The position numbers and the translations under genes were made by a program. A stretch of DNA of 64,000 nucleotides from DASWUZ01 sp036401375 (GTDB lineage: Bacteria > Acidobacteriota > Terriglobia > Terriglobales > Acidobacteriaceae), in contig DASWVB010000027.1 of the NCBI GenBank assembly GCA_036401375.1, forward strand, positions 186,001-250,000, in the 5' to 3' direction. Below, one piece after another: positions 8,959 through 17,557 of the stretch. The notes beneath the pieces were generated by a model. The model was not told the DNA's origin. It searched no databases and saw nothing but the letters and a program-made list of their open reading frames with translations. Position 1 is the stretch's first letter. The number at the start of each line of letters is the position of its first letter.

Positions 8959-10188
8959 GTGACCGACGAACGCCTATGGCAGCTGTTGCGAGTGGCCGCG
9001 CGCAATACTCTGCGGTACAGGCTGCAGACCGGGCTGATCGTGCTGGCGACCTTGAGCGGGACGGCGGGGGTGATCGTCTCCGCCGGCTATGCTGCCGGGG
9101 GCAGGCAGAAGATTACCGATCAGCTCGCGAGGCTCGGAACCAACGTCCTTACGGTTACTCCAGCGCAAAGTAAATCTGTCGGTGGAAGGGCGAGAACGGG
9201 AGCGACGGTGACGACCCTGAACGCCGGCGACTACCTTGTATTGCGTCAGACGCTTCCTTCGATCGCCACCTCTGCTGCGACCGTCTCGGCGGTACTGCGC
9301 CTGCGCGCCGGGAACCTGACGAAGAGTGCTGGAGTGGTGGGCTGCGAGGCGGGATACTTCACGATCAAGCACTGGTCGACGAGCGAGGGCTCGCCCTTTG
9401 ACGAGGAGGCGGAGCGACGGCAGAGCCGGGTCGCGTTGCTAGGCTCGACGGTGAGTCGCCAGCTGTTTGGCGACTCCGATCCCACCGGAGCGCGCATTTT
9501 GATCAACAGGATCCCCTTCGTTGTCGCGGGCGTGCTCACGGAACGCGGACAGGGTCTCGATGCTGCAGATGAAGATGACCAGGTATACGTACCCCTGCAG
9601 ACGGCGATGCACCGCTTGATGAATGTCGACTTCTTCAACTCGATCGTTTTAAGTCTTGACTCCTGGTCGAAGATGGATGAGGCGAGCCAGGAAACCCGCC
9701 TGCTGCTGGCCCGGCGGCACCAGGTGCCGGAAGGAGGAGCGGCCGACTTCGTGGTGCAGAACCAGAAGAGTCTTCTTGATACTCAGCTCGCATCGTTTGC
9801 ACGGCTCACCTTCCTGATCGAATGGATCGCAGCAAGTGCTCTTGCTGTATCTTCGGTGGGCGTGTTTGCACTGGCGTGGCTCAGTATCCGGAACAGGACG
9901 CGCGAGATCGGGACGCGGAGAGCGATCGGGGCTACGCGGAGCGACGTTCTGCTGCAGTTTGTGGGGGAGTCGAGTATCGCCTGTGTCGGCGGATGCAGCG
10001 CCGGACTTGTCGTCAGCTATCTCGCGCTGGAACTGGTCAGCAGGCAGGCTGGCCAGCCGTTTCTATATTCCTCCAGCGCGGCGCTCGCGGAGGCAGGCGG
10101 CTCGGTGCTGCTCTATTCCTGCTTTAGCCTGATTTCGAGCTTGCGTGCGATTCGAATCCAGCCGATCGTGGCCCTGCGGGCAGAGTAG
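8959..10188 (+). CDS. ABC transporter permease, MacB/FtsX type (second subunit)
   Basis: A 409-residue paralogue of the upstream permease with the same layout: an N-terminal membrane helix, a long periplasmic domain and three C-terminal helices. The coupling segment is SIRNRTREIGTRRAIGATRS. The start is a GTG two bases after the upstream stop. Having two different permeases makes a heterodimeric transporter likely. This is the last gene of the operon and ends facing the tmRNA gene, which is on the other strand 25 bp away. Confidence 0.9.
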   Translation: MTDERLWQLLRVAARNTLRYRLQTGLIVLATLSGTAGVIVSAGYAAGGRQKITDQLARLGTNVLTVTPAQSKSVGGRARTGATVTTLNAGDYLVLRQTLPSIATSAATVSAVLRLRAGNLTKSAGVVGCEAGYFTIKHWSTSEGSPFDEEAERRQSRVALLGSTVSRQLFGDSDPTGARILINRIPFVVAGVLTERGQGLDAADEDDQVYVPLQTAMHRLMNVDFFNSIVLSLDSWSKMDEASQETRLLLARRHQVPEGGAADFVVQNQKSLLDTQLASFARLTFLIEWIAASALAVSSVGVFALAWLSIRNRTREIGTRRAIGATRSDVLLQFVGESSIACVGGCSAGLVVSYLALELVSRQAGQPFLYSSSAALAEAGGSVLLYSCFSLISSLRAIRIQPIVALRAE

Positions 10189-10213
10189 ATTGCCGGGTGC
10201 TAAAGCTTAGAAA

Positions 10214-10566
10214 TGGTGGAGGCGGCGGGAGTCGAACCCGCGTCCGAAACTGTTGACAACAAAGAGAGGCTCCATGCTCAGTCGCGTTCCGAAGACTTCG
10301 CGTCAGGCGCTCAAAACGGACAAGGTGCACCTGAAGCTAGCCCGTGAGTCTCGCTCTCTCGGCCCGGACCTAGCCTCGAGAACCAGTCTGCAGTGCGACG
10401 TCCGTACAAGGCCCGCAGACGAAGCCCTGAGGAACGGCAACTTAACTAATTAAGCTGCGTATGCCAGTTGTGGTTCGGCAATTATCATTTTGCGAGCGAT
10501 TACGGGTGCTCACACCCCGGCATGCCTCTTTGCCGCAAGCAATCCCGTCGAAACCGTGACGCCCCC
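10214..10566 (-). ncRNA. ssrA: tmRNA (transfer-messenger RNA)
   Basis: The 5' end, read on the minus strand, is GGGGGCG followed by TCACGGTTTCGACGGG. The 3' end carries a T-arm GCGGGTTCGACTCCCGC, then CGCCTCC, A and an encoded CCA (10214-10216). The 5' GGGGGCG pairs with CGCCTCC as the acceptor stem, with one G-U. The length is 353 nt. The tag frame begins after a TAATC context at GCT and reads ARKMIIAEPQLAYAA before TAA. tmRNA rescues stalled ribosomes and tags the product for proteolysis. The tag start is inferred from the usual resume context. An open frame at 10253-10453 on the plus strand is spurious. Confidence 0.95.
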
Positions 10567-10599
10567 GTTGGAGGTTCGGGAAGACCTGTTGCACTTCTG

Positions 10600-10605
10600 A
10601 TATTA
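10600..10605 (-). promoter_or_regulatory. Likely -10 box of the tmRNA promoter
   Basis: On the minus strand this reads TAATAT and lies 34 bp upstream of the mature tmRNA 5' end. Transcription would start near 10593 and leave a leader of about 27 nt for RNase P to remove. No good -35 box is seen at the right distance, so the call is tentative. Confidence 0.4.
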
Positions 10606-10646
10606 TCTCATCCTGCTTAACTCATGCGACGGCCCGCCGAAATCAC

Positions 10647-10681
10647 AAAAAAGACGGCACGAACGGTTTTTTGTTCGTGCC
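10647..10681 (-). terminator. Rho-independent terminator upstream of tmRNA
   Basis: A perfect 9-bp stem GGCACGAAC/GTTCGTGCC (10656-10664 with 10673-10681) encloses an 8-nt loop. It is followed on the minus strand by GTC and a run of six T (10647-10652). It ends a minus-strand transcript coming from higher coordinates. No protein gene lies there, which points to a small RNA. Confidence 0.8.
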
Positions 10682-10831
10682 GGGAGGCCAGTGACGCAAC
10701 TTAGAAACTCGGAGGAGAAACGACGTTCCGGGCCAGAGCCCTGAGCAGCATTTCGATCCTGTACTACATCTGATGCGAGCCGATTTGGAAAGGGTTCACC
10801 CTTTCCCCCTGAATCTTCGGCATCGGGGTAT
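10647..10831 (-). ncRNA. Candidate structured small RNA of unknown family
   Basis: A promoter-like TTGCAA (10861-10866) and TAGTCT (10838-10843), 17 bp apart on the minus strand, predict a start near 10831 and a transcript of about 185 nt ending at the terminator at 10647-10681. Inside is a strong hairpin: GGAAAGGG pairs with CCCTTTCC around a tetraloop (10787-10806). It sits on a further stem where GCCGA (10779-10783) pairs with TCGGC (10817-10821). No protein frame is convincing. The size would suit 6S RNA, but I could not fit the 6S central bubble, so the family is left open. Confidence 0.45.
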
Positions 10832-11143
10832 CAGCCAAGACTATCCGAATGTGGGGCGAATTGCAAGTGGGCAGGTAGCGCCTGCTCGGGGATTTCGCAC
10901 TTAAGTCATGGGAGAAGAGGGCCCATCGCTGATGGCTTAGCTAAGCTGATTGGAATGAGCGCCCTGCGTTGCCCACCACTCATGGTGCGCTGGTGTATCT
11001 TGGTGGCTGGTCTAAAGTAGGTGGTCTAGAGTTGTGCTGGCTATTGGGACCACAGCCCCTCTAAATCGTGCCCACTTTAGAGATTTCGGCGGAAACAGCA
11101 GGCCCAGTTCGTTCTGGTCACCCCCACAGTAGAGAGGCCAAGC
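10832..11143. other. Intergenic region before the propeller gene
   Basis: There is no protein gene in this stretch. It holds the putative promoter of the candidate small RNA (10838-10866), a short hairpin GCAGG/CCTGC at 10871-10885, the TCTAAAGT-type repeats described separately, and presumably the promoter of the gene at 11144. Confidence 0.5.
11009..11081. promoter_or_regulatory. Cluster of TCTAAAGT-type repeats, possible operator
   Basis: GGTCTAAAGT (11009-11018) and GGTCTAGAGT (11023-11032) are direct repeats 14 bp apart. ACTTTAGA (11074-11081) is the exact inverted copy of TCTAAAGT, and a partial TCTAAAT lies near 11060. The cluster is 60-135 bp upstream of the gene at 11144, a normal place for activator or repressor sites. 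The binding protein is unknown. Confidence 0.35.
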
Positions 11144-12196
11144 ATGCAAGTGCGAGTAGAGTCACGATCCGCGTTGATGCTAACCGCATGCCTGTTGGCG
11201 CTTACATTCCCGTTTGGAGCGCCGGCGCAGCTCCCGCCCGCCTCGCCATCGGGTGAGGCAGCGACCCTGGCGAAGCTCCCAGGCAACGGGCTGGCGCAAC
11301 ACCCTTTCCTCTACTGCGGCGAGTGGGACTACATTCACCCCCAGCAGACCATGCACCTCATTGAGGGTGGCAAGGAGGTCTGGAGCTATTCCATCCCGCT
11401 TGACATCGTGGTGAACGGAAGGCCGGACAAGGAAGAATTCAGCGACTGCACGCGCATGTCCGACGGCAACATTCTTTTCTCGCGGCGCTTCGGTGCGGGC
11501 ATCGTCACCCCCGAGAAGAAGATCATCTGGAGCTACGACGCGGAGCCAGGCTGCGAGGTCCACTCCGTACAGGCGATTGGGCGAGGCCGGGTGCTGCTGA
11601 TGCAGAACGGCAATCCAGCCAAGCTGCTGCTGATCAATAGTGCGAGCGGCAAGACGGAGAAGACGCTGGTGTTGCCGGTTGCCCATCCAGACCAGGTCCA
11701 TGGCCAATTCCGGCGGGTGCGGATGACCCGGGCAGGCACTTACCTGGCTGCCCAGATGGACATGAACAAGGTGATCGAATATTCAGCGGAGGGGAAGCCG
11801 ATCTGGTCGGTTGATTCGTCGTCGCCGTGGGCGGCGGTGCGACTGCGAAACGGTAACACGCTGATCAGCGGCAACGCCTCTGGCTTTGTGCGCGAGGTCA
11901 ACCCGAAGGGCGAGACGGTCTGGGAGGTCACGAAGGATGAGCTGCCCGGCATTCACCTGGCTGGAGTGCAGGAGGCGGAGCGGCTGGCGAATGGGGACAC
12001 CGTGATCTGCAACTGGATCGCGGGCGCCACGAAGCCGGAGTTATGGCCCGCAACTCCCCAGATCGTCGAGGTCACTCCTGACAAGAAGGTGGTGTGGGTG
12101 CTGCGTCAGTGGGAGAATCCGGATCTTGGGCCTGCGTCGTCGATCCAACTGCTCGACGAGCCCGGAGTACCTGAGAACGGCGACCTGCAGCGCTAG
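11144..12196 (+). CDS. Secreted PQQ-like beta-propeller protein
   Basis: A 350-residue protein with a signal peptide (hydrophobic LMLTACLLALTFPFGAPAQ). The mature part is a series of propeller-like repeats: KEVWSYSIPL, KKIIWSYDAEPG, GKPIWSVDSSSPWAAVRLRNG, GETVWEVTKDELPG and KKVVWVLRQW. Each has the aromatic-rich strand and turn of PQQ-like or arylsulfotransferase-like propellers. No catalytic motif stands out, so a binding or sugar/polymer-related role is as likely as an enzymatic one. It is followed by a GH28 gene, which suggests a periplasmic carbohydrate-related pair. Confidence 0.7.
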   Translation: MQVRVESRSALMLTACLLALTFPFGAPAQLPPASPSGEAATLAKLPGNGLAQHPFLYCGEWDYIHPQQTMHLIEGGKEVWSYSIPLDIVVNGRPDKEEFSDCTRMSDGNILFSRRFGAGIVTPEKKIIWSYDAEPGCEVHSVQAIGRGRVLLMQNGNPAKLLLINSASGKTEKTLVLPVAHPDQVHGQFRRVRMTRAGTYLAAQMDMNKVIEYSAEGKPIWSVDSSSPWAAVRLRNGNTLISGNASGFVREVNPKGETVWEVTKDELPGIHLAGVQEAERLANGDTVICNWIAGATKPELWPATPQIVEVTPDKKVVWVLRQWENPDLGPASSIQLLDEPGVPENGDLQR

Positions 12197-12250
12197 GAGT
12201 GTGCTTGTGCTCATGGATCTTTGGTCAGACTAGTAGAAGCTGAGGTGAGA

Positions 12251-13870
12251 GTGACTGCATTGCGGAGAGACTTTCTGAAGCTGGCTGCCAGCGGACTGGC
12301 GGGCTCTGGCGCGGCAGCATTGCTAACCCCCCGCGCACATGGGCAGGCGGGTATGGCGAGCCGCGCCATGGGCTTTCCGGGGCACTTCGACGTCAAGTCG
12401 TTTGGTGCGCGCGGGGATGGTTTCTCGAACGATACCGCGGCGATCAATAAGGCGATTGACGCGGCTGCAGCGGCCGGCGGGGGAACGGTATTCTTCCCCG
12501 CTGGAACTTACGGCAGCTACTCGATCCACCTTAAGAGCTTTGTTGCGCTCTACCTTGATATGGGTGCAACGATACTTGCACTGCCTACTCCGCTGACCGG
12601 TGCCGGCAGCGGATACTATGACCCGGCTGAGCCGCAGGGTGCGTGGGAGCCCTATCAGGACTACGGACACAACCACTGGCACAATAGTCTGTTGTGGGGT
12701 GAAGGGATCCATGACGTAGCGATCCTCGGTCCGGGCCGCATCTACGGCAAGGGCCTGAGCCGGGGCCATGACGACGATAAAGATCTGCCGCGCAGCAACC
12801 TGCCGGGAGTCGCAAACAAGGCCATTGCACTCAAGAATTGCCATAACGTGATCCTGCGAGACTTCTCGATCCTGCAGGGCGGGTGGTTCGGAATTCTCGC
12901 CACGGGCGTCGACAACCTGACCATCGACAATTTGAAGATCGATACGAACCGCGATGGAATGGACATCGATTGCTGCAGGAATGTTCGCGTGTCGAACTGC
13001 AGCGTCAACTCCCCATGGGACGACGGCATCTGCCCCAAGAGCTCCTTCGCACTGGGCTATGCGCGCGCCACAGAAAATTTGACCATCACCAACTGCTACG
13101 TAACTGGCGGCTATGAGCTGGGCACCATGCTTGATGGGACGTTTCGGCGCTTTCCTCCCGATTTTCATTACTACTCGACGGGTCGTATCAAGCTGGGCAC
13201 GGAGTCCAACGGCGGATTCAAGAACGTGACCATCTCGAACTGCGTCTTTGAGAGCTGCCGCGGCTTTGCGCTCGAGGGTGTGGACGGCGCAATCTGCGAA
13301 GACATTACATTCACGGGCATTACTATGCGGGATATTCGTAACTCCCCGCTGTTTCTGCGCCTGGGAATGCGCATGCGCGGTCCGGCCGGCGTTCCTGTTG
13401 GCACCATGAAGCGCATTCTGATCAGCAACATCACCTGCTCTGGAGCCGTGCCCGATCTGCCCTCGATCATCAGCGGCGTGCCTGGTCACTTGATCGAAGA
13501 CATCAAACTCAGCAGCATCTACGTGCAGCAGGAGGGTGGGGGCACCAGCGAGATAGCCGCCCTCATGCCGCCCGAGAAAGTGGACGGCTATCCCGAGCCG
13601 GGCAACTTTGGCAAGCTGCCGGCGACTGGATTTTTCCTGCGGCACATTCGCAACCTGGAGATGTCGAACGTCCAGGTAGCGACGGTGAAGCCGGATGCGC
13701 GGCCGGCGTTCTGGCTTGACGATGTGGAGGGTGCGGACTTCTCAGGCGTCAAGATCCCGGTAGCCTCGGCTCGGGCATTCCGGCTGGAGAGCGCCCGCGA
13801 CTTCCGCGTCTCAGGCAGCCGCGGGGTGAGAGACCTGTCCATCGCCGAGGCGAGCAAGCGGGATATCTAG
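12251..13870 (+). CDS. GH28-family polygalacturonase-like enzyme, Tat-exported
   Basis: The mature protein is a right-handed parallel beta-helix. It opens with FDVKSFGARGDGFSNDTAAI, the usual start of GH28 and pectin-lyase-fold enzymes. Candidate catalytic acids are D235 (NRDGMDID) and D257/D258 (PWDDGI), and the GRIKLGTES segment carries the GH28 RIK-like motif. The N-terminus has a twin-arginine signal (RRDFLKLAASG), so it is exported folded. The GTG at 12251 was chosen because it has a GAGG Shine-Dalgarno. In-frame TTG at 12221 or GTG at 12245 are alternatives. The product is about 539 residues. It probably acts on pectin or a related polysaccharide; the exact substrate is unknown. Confidence 0.85.
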   Translation: MTALRRDFLKLAASGLAGSGAAALLTPRAHGQAGMASRAMGFPGHFDVKSFGARGDGFSNDTAAINKAIDAAAAAGGGTVFFPAGTYGSYSIHLKSFVALYLDMGATILALPTPLTGAGSGYYDPAEPQGAWEPYQDYGHNHWHNSLLWGEGIHDVAILGPGRIYGKGLSRGHDDDKDLPRSNLPGVANKAIALKNCHNVILRDFSILQGGWFGILATGVDNLTIDNLKIDTNRDGMDIDCCRNVRVSNCSVNSPWDDGICPKSSFALGYARATENLTITNCYVTGGYELGTMLDGTFRRFPPDFHYYSTGRIKLGTESNGGFKNVTISNCVFESCRGFALEGVDGAICEDITFTGITMRDIRNSPLFLRLGMRMRGPAGVPVGTMKRILISNITCSGAVPDLPSIISGVPGHLIEDIKLSSIYVQQEGGGTSEIAALMPPEKVDGYPEPGNFGKLPATGFFLRHIRNLEMSNVQVATVKPDARPAFWLDDVEGADFSGVKIPVASARAFRLESARDFRVSGSRGVRDLSIAEASKRDI

Positions 13871-13999
13871 ACGCCGCTGGAATGGTTGGTGGTTTTGTTC
13901 CTGCGCCGAAGCATCGCCGGGCGGCTGCGTCACCGCATGAAAGTGGTACTCCGGAGGGTTGAGGTGGCGTCCTGCCATGCTCCCCTATAATGAGCGACG

Positions 14000-16900
14000 A
14001 TGCAGCAGCCAATCCGATCATCGTTCTCCATCCGCTCTGCCGTCTCAGGTCTGCGAATTGGCCTGGTTTTCGTCGCCATAGTCAGTCCTGGGATGACGAT
14101 GGTCGCTGCGCCGGTTGACGCGCAGGGGCCAGCGCTCAAGACCAGGCTGCAGGCGGCGCGACTGAATAATCTAGGTGTGGCCTTGATGAACCAGCAGCTG
14201 CAGGATAAGGCAGCCGAAAAGTTCGATGCGGCCTTTCACACTGACCCCACGCTCACCACCGCAGAGATCAACAAGGGTGTGGCGCTGCTCTACCTCGGGA
14301 AGCTGCCGGAGTCGGAGAAGGCTCTTGAGCATGCAGCTGCGCTCGCCCCGAACGATCCGCATGCCTGGTACGCGCTGGGGTTGCTGCGCCGCAGCGAGGC
14401 ACGCACCGAGGAGGGAATCAAAGACTTCCAGAGGGTGCTCGAGCTGCGCCCCGACGATGCGGATGCGCACTACTTCCTGGGATCGTTTTACGCGCAGTCT
14501 GGGGACTACGACAAGGCGGTGCATGAATTTGAGGTAGTGCTGCGGCTGAATCGCCTGCACCCCTCAGCGGAGTTTGCGCTCGGCAGCGCGCTGAGGCGGC
14601 AGGGTAAGCCGGATGCGGCGCGCGAGCATCTTGCGGTCTTCTCTCACCTGGTCAACGACAAGATCGCGTCGGCCATGAAGAACGATTATGGAGAGCAGGG
14701 GCCGCTCTCCTTTGCGCAGGACGTGCATCTGGCTGAGCCTGTGGTCGCCCCGATGATTCCGATCAAGATGGTGGCGACCCCGATTGCCGCGGGGGCTGCG
14801 GCGTTGCGTTCGACCGCGGCGCAAGACCCAGGTGCAGGGCGCGTGACTGGAGTCGCAGGCGGTGGCGCCTGCCTGATCGACATTGAGGGCAAGGGTCGTG
14901 AGGACCTGATCTCGATGAGCGGCGCGGCAGATAACGCGATCAGGCTGTTTCACAATGCCGGCAGCGGTAACTATGAGCTCGTGCCGGCGGAGAAGAGTGG
15001 CCTCACCATCGGCGGGAGGGGGATCGCGTGTGCCGTTGGGGATTTCGATAATGACGGACTGCCGGACCTTGCTGTGGCGACTACAACAGGCATCGCGCTA
15101 TTTCGTAACAGCGGCGGTGGCAAATTCGTGAATGTTACCGAGACGGCCAAGATTACAAACAAGAACCAGCCATACGGGCTCACCTTTGTCGATTTCGATC
15201 ATGATGGAGACCTGGACCTGCTGGTGACTGGGCATGCGTCTGAGGGGTCGCCGTCCGCGTCGGCGGCCAGCGTGCTGTGGCGCAACAACGGCAACTCGAC
15301 GTTTACGGAGTGGACCACTCCGACGGGGCTGGGCGGGTCAGGCCAGACAGCGTCTGCCATTCTCTCAGACTTGAACAATGATCGTGCCGTTGATCTCGTC
15401 ATCACGGGCAGCTCCGAGGCGCCGATCTTCTATGCGAACCAGCGCGAGGGTCCGTTCAAGGCAACGCCGCTCTACGACGACGCAACGCTTCCTGCATCGC
15501 TTGGCGTGACCGTGCTCGATTACAACAAGGACAGCTGGATGGATGTGGCGGTCACACATGCAGGGGCGCCTGGTATAACGCTCTGGCGCAACGTGGAAGG
15601 GAAGCGCTTCGAGCGTGTGCCACTGCCGATTACAGATGCGCTCTGGGGTGCGGGCGTCACTCCGATCGATATCGATAACGATGGTTGGATAGATCTTGCC
15701 GTTTCGATCGTGACCGCCAATGGGCCGGAGATACGAGTCCTGCGCAATCGCGGGCCTGATGGCTTTGAGGATGTCAGCAAGTCCCTTGGACTCGACAAGA
15801 TCAAGCTGCAATTTCCCGGGTCGCTGATCGCTGCCGATATGGATGGCAAGGGCGCTGCGGACCTGATCGTCACCCAGGCGGATCACGATCCAATGCTGCT
15901 GCATAACCAGGGCGGCGAAAAGAATCATTCGCTGCGCATCGCGTTCACGGGTGTGGCCGATAACAAGTCGGCCATCGGTACCAAGGTTGAGGTCTTTGCC
16001 AACGGCCTGTGGCAGAAGTTTGAAGTGGCGAGCTCGTCTGGTCTGCTGAGCCAGGGCTCGAACGAGATACTCGCCGGGCTCGGAGCGAACGACCACGCCG
16101 ATATTGTGCGGATGCTCTGGCCTACCGGGGTTCCCCAGGACGAGACAGATGTTGCGGCCGTCAAAGCTATTACCTTTAAGGAGTCCGACCGCCGCGGCAG
16201 CTCGTGCCCGGTGTTGTTTGCGTGGGATGGAACGAGGTACCAGTTCGTCACCGATGTGATTGGAGCTGCGGTCGTCGGCCACTGGATCTCGCCGAGCGCG
16301 AAGAATACGCCTGACCCCGATGAATGGATCAAAATAGAGGGCTCGCAGCTCAAGGAGCGAAACGGCTACTTCAGCCTGCGATTCGGGGAGCCCATGGAGG
16401 AGGTTAACTACGTCGACCACCTGCGTCTAGTCGCGGTCGACCATCCTGAGGGCACGCAGGTCTACCCCAACGAGCGCTTTCTGAGCGAGCGGCCGTTCGC
16501 GGAGGAGAAGACGATCGTGAGCGCGGCCGCGCATCCGCCCATTACGGCGTGGGATGACAAAGGACGGGACGCGCTCCCGACCCTGCGCGAGCGCGACCAC
16601 AAGTACGTTCGCGACTTTACCAATCTGCCCTTCGCGGGGTTCGCTGACATGCATTCGCTGACGCTCGATCTGGGGGAGTGGAGCGCGGCCAATCCGCTGC
16701 GGCTGCTCATGTCGGGGTTCATTGAATACTTCAGCGCGAGCTCGATGTACTCGGCCTGGCAGGCGGGGATCGAGCCGGTGCCTCCTTACGTTGAGGCGCA
16801 GCTGGCCGACGGAAGCTGGAAACGCGTCATCGATGACATGGGATTTCCCGCGGGGCTGCCGCGCACCATCGTGGTCGACCTGACGGGCAAGCTGCCGCCC

Positions 16901-17557
16901 GGCACGCGGCGCATTCGACTCACCAGCAACCTGCAGATCTACTGGGACCAGGTACTCGTTGATAACGGTCCCGAGGTTGCAGGGCTTGTGCGCCAGACGG
17001 AGCTGCCGTTGAGCATGGCGAAGCTCGCATTCCGCGGATATCCAAAGCAGATTGACGGAGAGACGCCTGGAGACCTCACCTATCGCTACGATCAGATCAG
17101 CGCTACGGGACCGTTTGTACCGCAGCGCGGCAGCTACACTCACTATGGCGACGTGACGCCGCTGCTGCAGCAGGTCAGTGACAACTTCGTTATCTTCGGG
17201 AGCGGAGAAGAGGTCGCTGCGGAGTTCAGTGCTGCGCCTCTGCCTGCTCTGCCGGCACACTGGAGCCGAGATTATTTCTTCTACGCGAACGGGTTCGTTA
17301 AAGACATGGATTTCTACGAGGCCCTGCCGTTCACCGTAGCCGAAATGCCATTTCACGGGATGAGCGGGTACCCTTATCCGGCCGGCGAACATTTTCCCGA
17401 GGACGACTCCGCGGTGGCTTACCGGCTGAACTGGGACGACCGCTTCGATGCGGGCAGCCGGAAGAACGATTACCGCTTCCACTACAGCTTCCAGCCTTCA
17501 GAGCCAGAGACTGTGCTCGCGCCCGCGCTGCAGCCTGCGGGCAGGGACGGTCGATGA
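14000..17557 (+). CDS. Secreted TPR plus FG-GAP/VCBS and ASPIC/UnbV repeat protein
   Basis: A 1185-residue exported protein. After an N-terminal hydrophobic signal there are about five TPR units (residues 45-230; for example LNNLGVALMNQQLQDKAAEKF and AHYFLGSFYAQSGDYDKAV). Next come six or more calcium-type FG-GAP/VCBS loops (DFDNDGLPDLAV, DFDHDGDLDLLV, DIDNDGWIDLAV, DMDGKGAADLIV), an ASPIC/UnbV-like region, and a large C-terminal domain that is not recognised. Such proteins are numerous in Acidobacteriota and are thought to be periplasmic or surface scaffolds. The stop overlaps the amidase start by 4 nt, which suggests co-expression. Confidence 0.85.
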   Translation: MQQPIRSSFSIRSAVSGLRIGLVFVAIVSPGMTMVAAPVDAQGPALKTRLQAARLNNLGVALMNQQLQDKAAEKFDAAFHTDPTLTTAEINKGVALLYLGKLPESEKALEHAAALAPNDPHAWYALGLLRRSEARTEEGIKDFQRVLELRPDDADAHYFLGSFYAQSGDYDKAVHEFEVVLRLNRLHPSAEFALGSALRRQGKPDAAREHLAVFSHLVNDKIASAMKNDYGEQGPLSFAQDVHLAEPVVAPMIPIKMVATPIAAGAAALRSTAAQDPGAGRVTGVAGGGACLIDIEGKGREDLISMSGAADNAIRLFHNAGSGNYELVPAEKSGLTIGGRGIACAVGDFDNDGLPDLAVATTTGIALFRNSGGGKFVNVTETAKITNKNQPYGLTFVDFDHDGDLDLLVTGHASEGSPSASAASVLWRNNGNSTFTEWTTPTGLGGSGQTASAILSDLNNDRAVDLVITGSSEAPIFYANQREGPFKATPLYDDATLPASLGVTVLDYNKDSWMDVAVTHAGAPGITLWRNVEGKRFERVPLPITDALWGAGVTPIDIDNDGWIDLAVSIVTANGPEIRVLRNRGPDGFEDVSKSLGLDKIKLQFPGSLIAADMDGKGAADLIVTQADHDPMLLHNQGGEKNHSLRIAFTGVADNKSAIGTKVEVFANGLWQKFEVASSSGLLSQGSNEILAGLGANDHADIVRMLWPTGVPQDETDVAAVKAITFKESDRRGSSCPVLFAWDGTRYQFVTDVIGAAVVGHWISPSAKNTPDPDEWIKIEGSQLKERNGYFSLRFGEPMEEVNYVDHLRLVAVDHPEGTQVYPNERFLSERPFAEEKTIVSAAAHPPITAWDDKGRDALPTLRERDHKYVRDFTNLPFAGFADMHSLTLDLGEWSAANPLRLLMSGFIEYFSASSMYSAWQAGIEPVPPYVEAQLADGSWKRVIDDMGFPAGLPRTIVVDLTGKLPPGTRRIRLTSNLQIYWDQVLVDNGPEVAGLVRQTELPLSMAKLAFRGYPKQIDGETPGDLTYRYDQISATGPFVPQRGSYTHYGDVTPLLQQVSDNFVIFGSGEEVAAEFSAAPLPALPAHWSRDYFFYANGFVKDMDFYEALPFTVAEMPFHGMSGYPYPAGEHFPEDDSAVAYRLNWDDRFDAGSRKNDYRFHYSFQPSEPETVLAPALQPAGRDGR

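Noticed and set aside
10253..10453. 66-residue plus-strand open frame
   Set aside because: It lies wholly inside the tmRNA gene on the other strand.
12323..13645. 440-residue minus-strand open frame
   Set aside because: Antisense to the GH28 gene; no protein-like motifs.
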